Shown one piece after another: positions 47,348 to 56,866 of a stretch of DNA of 64,000 bases. The stretch is from Bradyrhizobium nanningense (GTDB lineage Bacteria; Pseudomonadota; Alphaproteobacteria; Rhizobiales; Xanthobacteraceae): assembly GCF_004114535.1 (NCBI RefSeq), contig NZ_LBJC01000013.1, positions 62,001 to 126,000 of the forward strand, given 5' to 3'. Each line of letters starts with the position of its first letter. Within the stretch, counting starts at the first letter, position 1. The notes under the pieces are model-generated. The model had not been told where the DNA came from and searched no databases. It was given only the letters and a program-made list of their open reading frames with translations. Position numbers and translations under genes: made by a program.

Positions 47348-47364
47348 ATGTATACCAGATGCCA
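47348..47364 (-). promoter_or_regulatory. Oxalate-regulon operator D (45-aa gene)
   Basis: ATGTATACCAGATGCCA, 56 bases upstream of ATG 47292. On the reverse strand it falls between a weak TAGACG and TAAATT, 17 bases apart. Confidence 0.6.
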
Positions 47365-47626
47365 GCGTCTATGCATTTGTTTGCATGGCAGCATGCGACA
47401 TCCCGCATTGCAGCATAATGCGGGGTTAATGCGGCCGGTTTCGGGCTTAGATTGACCCCGCAAAAGGGGCTCAAGCCTCTTGGAGGCGCTCTTCTGACGC
47501 GAAAGGCCCCGAAATCAAGGGACTATCGGGTGCACACTGAAGAGGACGGCCAGGGCCAAGGCCTTGGCAGGACAAGTCAAAGCCGCTAGTGGTCTGCCCC
47601 CTTCCAATCATCTGTCAGAGTGGTTC

Positions 47627-48952
47627 ATGTCGAGCGCCTCGCCCGCCGTCTCGATCGGCATCGATTTTGGGACCAGCAATACGGTCGTCGCGCTTGCGGC
47701 GGACGATCGCCGGGTCGAGGCCATCCGCTTCGATCACGGCGGACAGCGCCACAGCGTCTACGTGTCGGCGCTGTGCTTCTGGGAGGACCGGCCGGGCGCC
47801 GGCGCCCAGGCCGAGGGCGGCCCATGGGCGATCGAGACATTCCTCGAAGGCCGCCACGTCTACCGCTTCCTCCAGTCGTTCAAGACCTTTGCGGCGAGCA
47901 GCAGCTTCAACACCACGCAAGTATTCCGGCAGCGCTTCAAGTTCGAGGACATCCTGGCGGCGTTCCTGCGGACATTGGCGCGCCATGGCGGCGAGAAGTT
48001 CGGCTTCGAGACGTCGACCATCACGGTCGGCCGCCCGGTGCGTTTTGCCGGGGGCAATCCCGACGAGGCACTGGCGATGCAGCGCTACCGTGCCGCGTTC
48101 GAGCGCCTGGGCGCCGGCCATGCCCGCTATGTCTACGAGCCCGTGGGCGCGGCGTTCTCCTTTGCCCGAAGGCTTGAGCGCGACGCGACCGTGCTGGTCG
48201 CGGATTTCGGCGGCGGCACCAGCGATTTCTCGGTGATGCGCTTCTCGCGCGCGGGCGGCCACTTGCGCGCCGAGCCGCTCGGCCATGCCGGCATCGGGAT
48301 TGCCGGCGACACGTTCGATTACCGCATCGTCGATCATGTCGTCTCGCCGCGCCTGGGCAAAGGCTCCAGCTTCCGCTCCTTCGACAAGGTGCTGCCGATC
48401 CCCAGCGGCCATTACACCAATCTCGCGCGCTGGCATCAGCTGGCGATGATGAAGAGCAACGGCGATCTGCGCGAGCTCCGGGAGCTTGCGCGCACCGCGC
48501 TGAAGCCAGGTCTGCTCGAGGACTTCATCACCATCGTCGATCTCGACCTCGGCTTTGCACTGTACCGCGCAGTGTCGGACGCCAAGGTCGCGCTGTCGGC
48601 GCAGGACGAGGTCGACTTCCGCTTCAAGGGCGGCGGGGTCGAGATCGGATCGTCCATCACGCGGAAGAATTTTGAATCCTGGATTGCCGACGACATCGCC
48701 CGGTTAGGTGCCACCGTCGACAAGGTGCTGGCCGAAGCCGGCATCACCGCGCGCGAGGTGGAGAAGGTGTTCCTGACCGGCGGCACCTCCTTCGTGCCGG
48801 CGGTGCGAAAACTGTTCGCCCAGCGCTTCGGCAACGAACGGCTGATGTCGGGCGACCAGTTCGAGTCGATCGCCTATGGGCTTGCGCTGATCGGGCACAG
48901 CCCGGATCCGGATCGATGGACGGCAAGCGGCGGGCTCGCCGCCAAGGCGTAG
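47627..48952 (+). CDS. yegD: Hsp70-like ATPase of the YegD family
   Basis: The 441-residue protein has the actin/Hsp70 ATPase fold: phosphate-1 loop GIDFGTSNTVVAL, phosphate-2 loop VLVADFGGGTSDFSV and adenosine motif VFLTGGTSFVPAVRKLF. It ends after the ATPase domain, without a substrate-binding domain, as YegD proteins do. ATG 47627 was chosen because the Hsp70 fold starts ten residues later; the frame is open further upstream. YegD is described only as a putative chaperone with unknown client. The gene stands between the oxalate genes and has no operator of that type. Confidence 0.9.
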   Translation: MSSASPAVSIGIDFGTSNTVVALAADDRRVEAIRFDHGGQRHSVYVSALCFWEDRPGAGAQAEGGPWAIETFLEGRHVYRFLQSFKTFAASSSFNTTQVFRQRFKFEDILAAFLRTLARHGGEKFGFETSTITVGRPVRFAGGNPDEALAMQRYRAAFERLGAGHARYVYEPVGAAFSFARRLERDATVLVADFGGGTSDFSVMRFSRAGGHLRAEPLGHAGIGIAGDTFDYRIVDHVVSPRLGKGSSFRSFDKVLPIPSGHYTNLARWHQLAMMKSNGDLRELRELARTALKPGLLEDFITIVDLDLGFALYRAVSDAKVALSAQDEVDFRFKGGGVEIGSSITRKNFESWIADDIARLGATVDKVLAEAGITAREVEKVFLTGGTSFVPAVRKLFAQRFGNERLMSGDQFESIAYGLALIGHSPDPDRWTASGGLAAKA

Positions 48953-48993
48953 CAGGCGGCGAGCAGCGTGCCCGCGGCGACGCTGTTCGGTCG

Positions 48994-49443
48994 CTATTTC
49001 TGCTGAATTCGGTTCAGGTAATCGATCACGGCGAGAATGCGCGTCCGCACGACGACCTCCGGGTTTTGCTGCGGCCCGGCCTTTTGCCAATAATAGGGAT
49101 CGACGGCGTGAGGCAGGTTGACGATGGGATTGAACCGTTCGCCCCATATCGGCATCTCACGAGTGCCGTGAGCTGTGACTGATTTCGACCCATATATGGT
49201 TTCGTAGACGGCGTTGGTGGGAAACACCCCGTTGTTGTTCCTGGTCAACATGGTCAGGTCGGAAGGCGGTGTCTTGAGCTGGCCGCTGACCGGTCCCTTG
49301 CCCTTTGCATCGGCGCCATGACAACTCGCGCACGAAGACTGAAATTCCGCCTTGCCGATGTCGACTTCTTCGGCCTTGGCGGCGGTCGCGAAGCCAGCGG
49401 CTAGACCGGCAATGATCAACCATTCGAGAGCAGATCTCATCAT
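48994..49443 (-). CDS. Periplasmic class I c-type cytochrome
   Basis: The 149-residue protein has a signal peptide (residues 1-24, ending AAKA) and a single heme motif CASCH (Cys38, Cys41, His42), with REMPIWG giving Met97 as likely sixth ligand. This is the layout of small soluble monoheme cytochromes that pass electrons to oxidases or reductases. ATG 49443 was taken as start because GGAG lies upstream. A FixK-type box at 49501-49514 is 64 bases from the ATG, which suggests microoxic or anaerobic expression. The ccm operon needed for its maturation is also in this window and has a similar box. Confidence 0.9.
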   Translation of the reverse strand: MMRSALEWLIIAGLAAGFATAAKAEEVDIGKAEFQSSCASCHGADAKGKGPVSGQLKTPPSDLTMLTRNNNGVFPTNAVYETIYGSKSVTAHGTREMPIWGERFNPIVNLPHAVDPYYWQKAGPQQNPEVVVRTRILAVIDYLNRIQQK

Positions 49444-49500
49444 CTCGGCTCCGACCGCAGGGAAGACTTCTGCTCCTAGCCGCTTTGTCCTTCTGACAGT

Positions 49501-49514
49501 TTGACGCACATCAA
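49501..49514 (-). promoter_or_regulatory. FixK/FNR-type box upstream of cytochrome c gene
   Basis: TTGACGCACATCAA matches TTGA-N6-TCAA exactly, and TTGAT-N4-ATCAA in nine of ten positions. Its centre is about 64 bases upstream of ATG 49443. Confidence 0.55.
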
Positions 49515-49527
49515 GATCGCACACCAG

Positions 49528-49620
49528 TGCGTAGGGTGGGCAAAGGCGCGGAGCGCCGTGCCCACCGTCTTCCCGATGTTCAGAGAGCATCGCTGGGCAC
49601 GCTGGGCCTTACCCACCCGA
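49528..49620. repeat. Palindromic repeat (GTAGGGTGGGCAAAG family)
   Basis: GTAGGGTGGGCAAAGGCGC at the left and GCCTTACCCACCCGAC at the right are the arms, with GTGCCCACCG and TGGGCACG inside. It lies between the cytochrome gene and the SRPBCC gene. Confidence 0.8.
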
Positions 49621-49637
49621 CTAGACTGATGTCGTCG

Positions 49638-50081
49638 CTACTGATTGATCTCCGGCTCGACCAGCTTGGCCAGATTGCGCAGCGATTCCTGCCAGCCGAG
49701 ATAGCAGGCCTCCGGCGGGATGACGTCGGGAATGCCGGCCTGCGTGATCTCGATCTCGGTGCCGACCGAGACCTTCTTCAGGCTCACGGTCACCTGAATT
49801 TCGCCGGGCAGGTTGGGATCGTCGAACCTGTCGGTGTAGCGCAGGCGTTCGCCGGGCACGAGCTCGAGAAATTCGCCGCCGAACGAATGGCCGTTGCCCG
49901 TCGTGAAATTCCGGAACGACATCTTGAACGTGCCGCCGACCTTTGGCTCGAAATGATGCACGGTGCAGGTGAAGCCGTTCGGCGGAAGCCATTTCGCCAT
50001 CGCGTCCGCCTCCAGGAAGGCGCGATAGACCTTCTGCGGGCTGGTGGCGAGAACACGGTGCAGGCGGATTGTGCTGGGCAT
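49638..50081 (-). CDS. SRPBCC/AHSA1-domain protein
   Basis: The 147-residue protein has the START/Bet v1-like AHSA1 fold: RVLATSPQKVYRAFLEADAMAKWLPPNGF at the start, GGTFKMSFRNF in the middle, and GWQESLRNLAKLVEPE in the long C-terminal helix. Such proteins bind hydrophobic ligands or assist Hsp90, and roles vary widely. ATG 50081 begins just before the conserved core. It stands alone between a repeat and the divergent esterase-like pair, so the context gives no hint of the ligand. Confidence 0.85.
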   Translation of the reverse strand: MPSTIRLHRVLATSPQKVYRAFLEADAMAKWLPPNGFTCTVHHFEPKVGGTFKMSFRNFTTGNGHSFGGEFLELVPGERLRYTDRFDDPNLPGEIQVTVSLKKVSVGTEIEITQAGIPDVIPPEACYLGWQESLRNLAKLVEPEINQ

Positions 50082-50276
50082 GGTTGTTATCCTCAGTGTT
50101 TGATGAGCCCGAGATTGGCGTCTATGGCCCATTCATGTCACGAGGACGACCGGGAAGCTGCGGATCCGACAGGGCATCACGAATATTTTGCTTCATAGGC
50201 GCGGGGCGCGCAGCCTCGAGGCCACAATTCCGCTCTCGTTCTCGTTCAACTCCTGCGCGAAATCAGGGGGCTTCCG

Positions 50277-51245
50277 TTGCGTCAGACGCTTTGGGCTTTT
50301 GCCGTCGTTCTCTGCGGTCTTGGGTCGCATGCGCAAGCCGCGGGCATTCAGCTTCTCGAGTCCGATCCGGCGCTGTCGGGCGCGATCTGGTATCCATGCG
50401 CGGCTGAGCCGACGCATGTTGCGCTGGGCAAGCTTTCGGTCGGTGCTGATTTCGACCTGAAGGGCGCGAGGAATTGTCCCGTCACAGGCGCGAAACTCCC
50501 GCTCATCATCTTTTCGCACGGTCGGGGCGGCTGGTTCGGCCAGCATCACGACACCGCGGAGGCGCTGGCTGATGCGGGCTTCGTCGTCGCGGCCATCAAC
50601 CATCCCGGTGACACCGCAAACGATTCCTCGCGGCGCAATACCCTGTCCCTCTGGGGCTCGCGTCCGACGGATATCGTTCGTTTGCTCGATTTCATGCTGA
50701 ACAATTGGAAGGATCGGGCGGCGGTCGATCCCGCCCAGGTCGGGTTCTTTGGTTTCTCGAGTGGCGGTGCGGCCGGCCTCGTGCTGATGGGGACCAAGCC
50801 GGATTTCGAGAGGGTCGCTAGCCTCTGCAAGGAGACGAGCGGCGCTTGCGCGCAGCTTCACAATGGAGAGACGCCGCCCGAGCCGATACAGGATGCGCGT
50901 ATTCGCACCGCTGTCATCGTTGACCCCGCGCCGGGCGTCCTGACGCGGGAGAACCTCGCCGTCGTCAAGGTGCCGTTCCAGTTCTGGCGCTCGCAGTTCG
51001 GCGGGCCCGGCGTCGGCGACGGTTCGGGCACCGCGCGCGTTGCCGAAGAGCTGCCGGGCAAGCCGGAGATTCACGTCGTGCAGGCCGGCCACTTTGCATT
51101 CCTTGCCCCGTGCTCGGCCGAATTAGCCGCGGCTGTCCCGCGCATCTGCACCGACACGCCGGTCGGATTCGACAGGCTGGGCTTTCACCGCGAATTCAAT
51201 GCGGCGGTGGTGAAGTATTTTCGCGAGCAGCTCGGAGAGCACTGA
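50277..51245 (+). CDS. Secreted alpha/beta hydrolase (dienelactone/PAF-acetylhydrolase-like)
   Basis: The 322-residue protein starts at TTG 50277 with AGGGGG six bases upstream. A signal peptide (residues 1-21, ending AQAA) leads to an alpha/beta hydrolase with the oxyanion strand IIFSHGRGG, nucleophile elbow GFSSGG at about residue 160, and a catalytic His in AGHFAFLAP. Cysteines in the mature part could form disulfides in the periplasm. Esterase or lipase-like activity is expected; the substrate is unknown. The stop overlaps the start of a second hydrolase gene (TGATG), so both are made together. Confidence 0.87.
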   Translation: MRQTLWAFAVVLCGLGSHAQAAGIQLLESDPALSGAIWYPCAAEPTHVALGKLSVGADFDLKGARNCPVTGAKLPLIIFSHGRGGWFGQHHDTAEALADAGFVVAAINHPGDTANDSSRRNTLSLWGSRPTDIVRLLDFMLNNWKDRAAVDPAQVGFFGFSSGGAAGLVLMGTKPDFERVASLCKETSGACAQLHNGETPPEPIQDARIRTAVIVDPAPGVLTRENLAVVKVPFQFWRSQFGGPGVGDGSGTARVAEELPGKPEIHVVQAGHFAFLAPCSAELAAAVPRICTDTPVGFDRLGFHREFNAAVVKYFREQLGEH

Positions 51246-52375
51246 TGGGGCGACTTGGCTGCACGATCGCGCTGCTCGTGCTTCTGCTGTCACCGGCAGC
51301 GGCCGATCCCGCTCTGCCGGGTCTTGTTCGGCAGGGTCGACTGATCCCGATCACGCTTGGCGATGGAAGCCAGGTCAAGCTCGAGACCATGGTCATCCGC
51401 CCGGATCGGCCGGGGCGCTTTCCGCTGGTCCTGCTGGTTCACGGTACAAACCCCGCCACAGGGCAAGCGTTTCGGGCGGCGGCAGCGCAACAATCGCCGT
51501 CCGATCTTCTCAATCCTGCCGTCGCGTTTGCCCAGCATGGTTATGCCGCCGCGTCGATCATGCGACGGGGTTTCGGTCGTTCAGAGGGACCGTTTGCCGA
51601 GACGCTTTCCGGACCATGCGATGATCGGGACTATCTGGCCGCCGGGCGGATCGCGGCTGAAGACGTCATCGGCGCCGTCGGCACGCTTCGTGATGAGCCC
51701 TGGGTCCAGTCCGATCAAGTCCTGCTGATGGGGCATTCGACCGGCGGCTTTGCGGTGACGGCTGCGGCGGCGAGCAATCCTGCCGGCGTCGTCGGCGTCC
51801 TGAATTTCGAGGGTGCTCACGGCTCAGTCCCCGGTCGAACCTGCAGCCCGGATCATCTGGTTGCGGATGTTGGCATCTTCGGCCGCACGGCGCGGATCCC
51901 AGCGCTTTGGATCTATTCGGAGAACGATCATTATGCTCCGCCGGCTTTGGGTCGTCGCATGCTCGAGACCTACGTCGCCTCGGGCGCGCCGGCGCAGTTG
52001 CAGATCTTACCGCCCTTCGGCGTCGAGGGGCATGCCGTGTTGCCGATGGGACCCGCCGACATCTGGTGGCCCGCGGTGGAGAGCTTCCTGAATCGTCTGC
52101 GCTTGCCGAGCTCGCTGGTTGTCGAGCTGCCTCCGCCCGCCGCCATTCCGCCGCCGTCGCTGCTCAACGCGGCGTGCACGGGCTATTTCGATGCCTACGT
52201 GAAGGCGTGGACCGACGTCAAAGCCTATGCCTGGAATCGTGACGGACATTGCAGCTCAGTCACCGTCGCCCAGCGAACGATCGACGACGCAAAGAGCGAG
52301 GCGATGCGCCAATGCGTGGCCGCATGGAAGGAGTGCTCGCTCTATGCGGTCGGACAGGCGCTGGCGCCTGGATAG
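51245..52375 (+). CDS. Secreted alpha/beta hydrolase with C-terminal cysteine-rich extension
   Basis: The 376-residue protein has a signal peptide (GCTIALLVLLLSPAAA), an alpha/beta hydrolase core with VLLVHGTNP, nucleophile elbow GHSTGG at about residue 163 and a C-terminal His (VEGHAVLP). After about residue 300 comes a proline-rich linker and a domain of about 65 residues with four cysteines (AACTGYFDAY, GHCSS, RQCVAAWKEC). It is translationally coupled to the previous hydrolase. The two share fold but little sequence, so they are not a recent duplication. The extra domain may bind a surface or ligand. The substrate is unknown. Confidence 0.86.
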   Translation: MGRLGCTIALLVLLLSPAAADPALPGLVRQGRLIPITLGDGSQVKLETMVIRPDRPGRFPLVLLVHGTNPATGQAFRAAAAQQSPSDLLNPAVAFAQHGYAAASIMRRGFGRSEGPFAETLSGPCDDRDYLAAGRIAAEDVIGAVGTLRDEPWVQSDQVLLMGHSTGGFAVTAAAASNPAGVVGVLNFEGAHGSVPGRTCSPDHLVADVGIFGRTARIPALWIYSENDHYAPPALGRRMLETYVASGAPAQLQILPPFGVEGHAVLPMGPADIWWPAVESFLNRLRLPSSLVVELPPPAAIPPPSLLNAACTGYFDAYVKAWTDVKAYAWNRDGHCSSVTVAQRTIDDAKSEAMRQCVAAWKECSLYAVGQALAPG

Positions 52376-52681
52376 AGCTGTTTCTCTCCGCCAGATTCGA
52401 AACGGGCCGGCCCCGGCTGTAGGCATTAGCGGACAACCGATCTTGTGCTTGGTTCGTTAGGCTAGATCGTGCGCCCTTTCGGATGATGGCATAATGTCCT
52501 GTTTTGCCCGACCGCGCAAAAGGTGATTTCGCTAAAACAGAAATTATCTTTGAAGCCAAGACGTTGGCTACTGTGCATGGGGTTGTTTTCAGATTTTTGG
52601 TTTGGGCCTATGACAACGCCCCTCATGCAAAAAGGGCCGCCCGTTCGGGCGGCCCTAACGTTTTGGTCGAGGCGGTGCGGC
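52376..52681. other. Intergenic region between convergent units
   Basis: No gene seen. It has lower GC than its surroundings around 52490-52600 and ends with the terminator of the oxc-frc operon at 52633-52656. Confidence 0.6.
52633..52656 (-). terminator. Rho-independent terminator of gntR-oxc-frc
   Basis: AGGGCCGCCC and GGGCGGCCCT form a ten-base stem with a short GTTC loop. On the reverse strand TTTTT follows directly. It is 26 bases after the frc stop. Confidence 0.88.
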
Positions 52682-53959
52682 TTACTCCGCGGCCTGCTTC
52701 TGCGGCGGGTCGAGGGCGCCGGACTTGTGGATCTCGGCGACCTGGTGGTCCGAGAAGCCGAGCACCTGGCGCAGGACCTCGTCGGTGTGCTCGCCGAGCA
52801 GCGGGGAGCGCTCCACCTCGCTCGGGCTATCCGACAGCTTGATCGGGTTGCCGACCGAGATGTACTTGCCGCGGGTGGGGTGGTCGACTTCGACCAAGGT
52901 GCCGGTGGCGCGCAGCGACTGGTCCTCGATGATCTCCTTCATCGACAGGATCGGGCCGCAGGGGATGTCGTCCTTGTTGAGGATTTCCATCGCCTCGAAC
53001 TTGGTCTTGGTCATCGTCCACTGTTCGATGCGGGCGAAGATCTCGTTGAGGCGCGACAGCCGGGCCGGCGGCTTGGCGTAGTCGGGATGGGTCTTCCAGC
53101 CGGGTTCGCCGATCACGTCGCAGATCTTCTCCCAGACCGGCGCCTGGGTGATGAAGTAGAGGTAGGCGTTGGGATCGGTCTCCCAGCCTTTGCACTTGAC
53201 GATGCGGCCGGGCTGGCCGCCGCCGGAATCGTTGCCGGCGCGCGGCACGGCGTCGCCGAACGGAATGCCTTCGCCGTACTGGCTGTATTCCTTGAGGGGG
53301 CCGTGGGCGAGGCGCTGCTGGTCGCGCAGCTTGACGCGGGCGAGGTTGAGCACGCCGTCCTGCATCGCGGCGGTGACGCGCTGGCCCTTGCCCGAATGCG
53401 TGCGCTGATACAGCGCGGTGACGATGCCGAGCGCCAGGTGCAGGCCGGTGCCGCTATCGCCGATCTGCGCGCCGGTGACGAGCGGAAGACCGTCGCGGAA
53501 GCCGGTGGTGGAGGCGGCGCCGCCGGTGCACTGCGCGACGTTCTCATAGACCTTGCAGTCTTCGTACGGTCCCGGGCCAAAGCCCTTGATCGAGGCGACG
53601 ATCATCTTCGGGTTGATCTGTTGGATCTTCTCCCAGGGGAAGCCCATGCGGTCGAGCACGCCGGGGCCGAAATTCTCGACCAGCACGTCGCACTTCTTGA
53701 TCAGCTCGGTGAGGACTTCCTTGCCCTTGGGGTTCTTGGTGTCGAGCGTGATCGAGCGCTTGTTGTGGTTGAGCATGGTGAAATACAGGCTGTCCACGTT
53801 CGGGATGTCCTGCAGCTGGCCGCGGGTGATGTCACCCACGCCCGGACGTTCCACCTTGATCACGTCAGCGCCGAACCACGCCAGCAGCTGCGTGCAGGTC
53901 GGTCCGGACTGGACGTGGGTGAAGTCGAGAATGCGAACGCCCGTGAGCGCTTTGGTCAT
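52682..53959 (-). CDS. frc: Formyl-CoA:oxalate CoA-transferase
   Basis: The 425-residue class III CoA-transferase closely fits Frc: [20 protein letters not shown] at the start, catalytic Asp168 in [12 protein letters not shown] (equivalent to Asp169 of Oxalobacter Frc) and the glycine loop GGGQPG near residue 260. It moves CoA from formyl-CoA to oxalate, giving oxalyl-CoA and formate. The ATG at 53959 begins at the conserved N-terminus. It follows oxc by 66 bases in the same direction and is followed by a strong terminator, so gntR-oxc-frc is a likely operon. Confidence 0.96.
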   Translation of the reverse strand: MTKALTGVRILDFTHVQSGPTCTQLLAWFGADVIKVERPGVGDITRGQLQDIPNVDSLYFTMLNHNKRSITLDTKNPKGKEVLTELIKKCDVLVENFGPGVLDRMGFPWEKIQQINPKMIVASIKGFGPGPYEDCKVYENVAQCTGGAASTTGFRDGLPLVTGAQIGDSGTGLHLALGIVTALYQRTHSGKGQRVTAAMQDGVLNLARVKLRDQQRLAHGPLKEYSQYGEGIPFGDAVPRAGNDSGGGQPGRIVKCKGWETDPNAYLYFITQAPVWEKICDVIGEPGWKTHPDYAKPPARLSRLNEIFARIEQWTMTKTKFEAMEILNKDDIPCGPILSMKEIIEDQSLRATGTLVEVDHPTRGKYISVGNPIKLSDSPSEVERSPLLGEHTDEVLRQVLGFSDHQVAEIHKSGALDPPQKQAAE

Positions 53960-54025
53960 CGTGTTGCTCCGTACTCTTTTGTCTGCCCCCGCCAACCGCA
54001 GGGATTAAGGGTTGATGGGGTGGAC

Positions 54026-55759
54026 TTATTTCTTCTTCTGCAGGACGCTCTGCGGATTGAGGTTGCCGATGCGGCCGCTTTCCGAGCCCGCGGCCGGATC
54101 GATCACCGCATTGATGAGCGTCGGCTTGCCGGACTTCATCGCTTCGTTGACGGCGCGCTTGAGCTCGTCGGGCGAGGTGGCATTCACGCCGATGCCGCCG
54201 AAGGCTTCCATCATCTTGTCGTAGCGCGCGCCCTTGACGAACACGGTCGTCGCAGGATCGGCGTTGGCGCCGTTGACGTCGGTGCCGCGATAGATGCCGT
54301 CATTGTTGAAGATGACGACGCAGATCGGCAAATTGTAGCGGCAGATGGTCTCGACCTCCATGCCGGAGAAACCGAAAGCCGAATCGCCTTCCACCGCCAG
54401 CACGGGGTGGCCGGTCTCGAGCGCGGCGGCGATCGCCTGGCCCATGCCGATGCCCATCACGCCCCAGGTGCCGACGTCCAGACGCTTGCGCGGCCGGTAC
54501 ATGTCGATGACGCCGCGGGCAAGGTCGAGCGTGTTGGCGCCTTCGTTGACGAGGATCGCCTCGGGATATTCCTTGATGACGTTCTTCAGCACGCCGAGCG
54601 CGCCGTGATAGTCCATCGGCGACTTGTTGTTCATCAGCTTCGGCGCCATCTTGGCGACGTTCTCTTCGCGCTTGGACGAGATCGCCTTGGTCCATTCGGC
54701 GGGCGGGGCGGTCCAGCCCGCTCCCATCGCCTGGTTGAAGGCGGAGACGACCGAGCCGATGTCACCGACCACGGGCGCGACGATCTCGACGTTGGAATCC
54801 ATCTCGCGCGGCTCGATGTCGACCTGGATGAACTTCTTGGGCGCTTCGCCCCAGCTCTTGCCCTTGCCGTGCGACAGCAGCCAGTTCAGTCGCGCGCCGA
54901 TCAGCAGCACGACCTCGGATTCTTTGAGCACGGTCGAGCGGGCCGCACCGGCGCACTGCGGATGGGTGTCGGGGAGCAGGCCCTTGGCCATGCTCATCGG
55001 CAGGAACGGCACGCCGCTCTTCTCGACGAAATTCTTGATCTCCTCATCGGCCTGCGCGTAGGCGGCGCCCTTGCCGAGGATGATGAGCGGACGCTTGGCG
55101 CTCTTCAGCACATCTAGCGCGCGTTTCACCGAAGCGGGCGAGGGGATCTGCGCCGGGGCTGCGTCGATCACCTTGACCAGCGACTTCCGGCCGGCATCGG
55201 CGCTCATGACCTGGCCGAACAGCTTTGCCGGCAGGTCGAGATAGACGCCGCCGGGACGGCCCGAGACCGCGGCGCGGATGGCGCGGGCAAAACCGATGCC
55301 GATGTCCTGGGCGTGCAGCACGCGATAGGCCGCCTTGCACAGCGGCTTTGCGATCGCGAGCTGGTCCATCTCCTCGTAGTCGCCCTGCTGGAGGTCGACG
55401 ATCTCGCGCTCGGAGGAGCCCGAGACCAGGATCATCGGGTAGCAGTTGGTGGTGGCGTGCGCGAGCGCGGTGAGACCGTTGAGGAAGCCGGGCGCGGAGA
55501 CCGTGAGGCAGACGCCGGGCTTCTTGGTGAGATAGCCGGCGATGCCCGCGGCGTAACCGGCGTTCTGCTCGTGGCGGAAGGAGATCACACGAATGCCGGC
55601 GGCCTGCGCCATACGGCCCAAATCCGTGATCGGGATGCCCGGCACATTATAGATGGTGTTGATGCCGTTCAGCTTGAGCGCGTCGATGACGAGATGGAAG
55701 CCATCCGTCAGTTCCTGCTCGGTGCCCGGTGCCTCGGACTTGGTCGCGGTATTCAGCAT
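54026..55759 (-). CDS. oxc: Oxalyl-CoA decarboxylase
   Basis: The 577-residue ThDP enzyme has Glu64 in [12 protein letters not shown], which activates ThDP, the central ADP-binding domain and the ThDP/Mg motif [11 protein letters not shown] at about residue 456 with NNDGIYRG after it. The start with GIPITDLGR and the length fit Oxc (568 residues in Oxalobacter). It splits oxalyl-CoA into formyl-CoA and CO2, and Frc then recycles the CoA. The ATG at 55759 has GGGAGAGAAGG upstream. The gene is 61 bases downstream of the GntR regulator gene with no operator in between, so it is read from the gntR promoter. Confidence 0.96.
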   Translation of the reverse strand: MLNTATKSEAPGTEQELTDGFHLVIDALKLNGINTIYNVPGIPITDLGRMAQAAGIRVISFRHEQNAGYAAGIAGYLTKKPGVCLTVSAPGFLNGLTALAHATTNCYPMILVSGSSEREIVDLQQGDYEEMDQLAIAKPLCKAAYRVLHAQDIGIGFARAIRAAVSGRPGGVYLDLPAKLFGQVMSADAGRKSLVKVIDAAPAQIPSPASVKRALDVLKSAKRPLIILGKGAAYAQADEEIKNFVEKSGVPFLPMSMAKGLLPDTHPQCAGAARSTVLKESEVVLLIGARLNWLLSHGKGKSWGEAPKKFIQVDIEPREMDSNVEIVAPVVGDIGSVVSAFNQAMGAGWTAPPAEWTKAISSKREENVAKMAPKLMNNKSPMDYHGALGVLKNVIKEYPEAILVNEGANTLDLARGVIDMYRPRKRLDVGTWGVMGIGMGQAIAAALETGHPVLAVEGDSAFGFSGMEVETICRYNLPICVVIFNNDGIYRGTDVNGANADPATTVFVKGARYDKMMEAFGGIGVNATSPDELKRAVNEAMKSGKPTLINAVIDPAAGSESGRIGNLNPQSVLQKKK

Positions 55760-55820
55760 GGGCCTTCTCTCCCTGGTCTCAGATAGTGGGGCGAATTGTT
55801 CGCCCTTCTGGTGAACGTTG

Positions 55821-56552
55821 CTAAGTGAAGAGTTCCTGACCATGCGCTTCGACGTAAGCGGCAAGGCCAAGGGTGTGGTCGCGGGCGCGCTTCTCGGCGA
55901 GCTCGGTGTCGCGCGCTTCGAGTGCTTCGATCATGCCGAGATGCTCGGGGAGCGAGGTCGCGGTGCGGTCCTTGCGTCCGATGGTCAGCTGGCGATAGCC
56001 GCGCACGTGCAGCAAGAGGTCGTTGGTGAGATCGACCAGCACCGGCGATTCCGACAGCGAGATCAGCGCCTGGTGGAAGGCGATGTTGGCCTTGGAATAT
56101 TCCTCGACGTGATCTTCCGGCAGGCGGTCCTTGCCGAAATCCTTGAAGAAGTCGCGCAGCGCCGTGATGTCCTTCTTCCGCGCGGTGGTGGTGATGAGGC
56201 GCGCGGCCATGCTCTCCAGCGCCGCCCAGGCGCGGATCATGTCGACGATCTCGCTCTTGGTCCGGCGCACCACCATGATGCCGCGGCGTGGAACCGTCTT
56301 CACGAAACCATCTTGTTCCAGCATCGCGATGGCTTCGCGGATCGGCGTACGGCTGACACCCAGGCGCTCGGACAGCGCGCGCTCGTCGAGCATCACCGGC
56401 TCGGGCGTCGAATAGATGTCCATCTTGAGGATGGCTTCCTTCAAGGCGTCATACGCCTTGTTCTTGAAGCTGCTCTCCGGGGCAATACGAACGATTGCGA
56501 TGTCTGCCTCGGCCATGTTCGGCAACGCCTTGGTTGGTTTCCGTAGTGACAC
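55821..56552 (-). CDS. GntR-family (FCD) regulator, probable oxalate repressor
   Basis: The 243-residue protein has an N-terminal winged helix ([20 protein letters not shown], about residues 55-95) and a C-terminal all-helical FCD domain with the metal-binding His residues in AFHQAL and related positions. I chose GTG 56552 because GGAGGAG lies six bases upstream. A frame open to 56621 would run into operator E, and an ATG at 56516 is less well placed. It is the first gene of gntR-oxc-frc. FCD regulators bind short palindromes with TGGTNNACCA-like cores, as seen six times in this region, so it is the prime candidate to bind them. The effector, perhaps oxalate or oxalyl-CoA, is an inference. 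Confidence 0.9.
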   Translation of the reverse strand: MSLRKPTKALPNMAEADIAIVRIAPESSFKNKAYDALKEAILKMDIYSTPEPVMLDERALSERLGVSRTPIREAIAMLEQDGFVKTVPRRGIMVVRRTKSEIVDMIRAWAALESMAARLITTTARKKDITALRDFFKDFGKDRLPEDHVEEYSKANIAFHQALISLSESPVLVDLTNDLLLHVRGYRQLTIGRKDRTATSLPEHLGMIEALEARDTELAEKRARDHTLGLAAYVEAHGQELFT

Positions 56553-56608
56553 GACGAATCTCCTCCAGTGGGAGTCGTCTTTTACAGGAATATTAACGGG
56601 AAAGTTTT

Positions 56609-56625
56609 TGGCATACCACATGCCA
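56609..56625 (-). promoter_or_regulatory. Oxalate-regulon operator E (gntR-oxc-frc)
   Basis: TGGCATACCACATGCCA, a nearly perfect palindrome 57 bases upstream of the GTG start. On the reverse strand TTGACA is followed by 17 bases that contain the operator, then CCAAAA. This places autorepression of the operon. Confidence 0.75.
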
Positions 56626-56673
56626 GAATGTCAAGGCGGCTATTTTTTGCGGCGTTCCGAGCCATGCACTAGC

Positions 56674-56706
56674 TTGACAAGTTGGCTCCTGGCATACCAA
56701 ATGCCA
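56674..56706 (+). promoter_or_regulatory. Oxalate-regulon promoter and operator F (acyl-CoA ligase)
   Basis: TTGACA at 56674-56679, then 17 bases to CCAAAT. The operator TGGCATACCAAATGCCA is at 56690-56706 and is a perfect TGGCAT/ATGCCA inverted repeat. It points toward the acyl-CoA ligase gene, 161 bases downstream. Confidence 0.7.
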
Positions 56707-56866
56707 TCGCCAGCCATTTTTGATCCAAGGCGGCGGAGTCATCTCAGGCTTTATGCCGCTCCGGCCCGCGACATGGAACAGAGCGCGGCGAATGGCAAGC
56801 ATCACGGGCAGCCGCAAACACGCGCGCGCTTTGCAAAGAACGAACTGAGGTCAAGGGAGAAGCCAC

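Noticed and set aside
52523..55117. 864-codon forward frame
   Set aside because: Runs across two real reverse-strand genes (frc and oxc) and their gap; no domain is seen.
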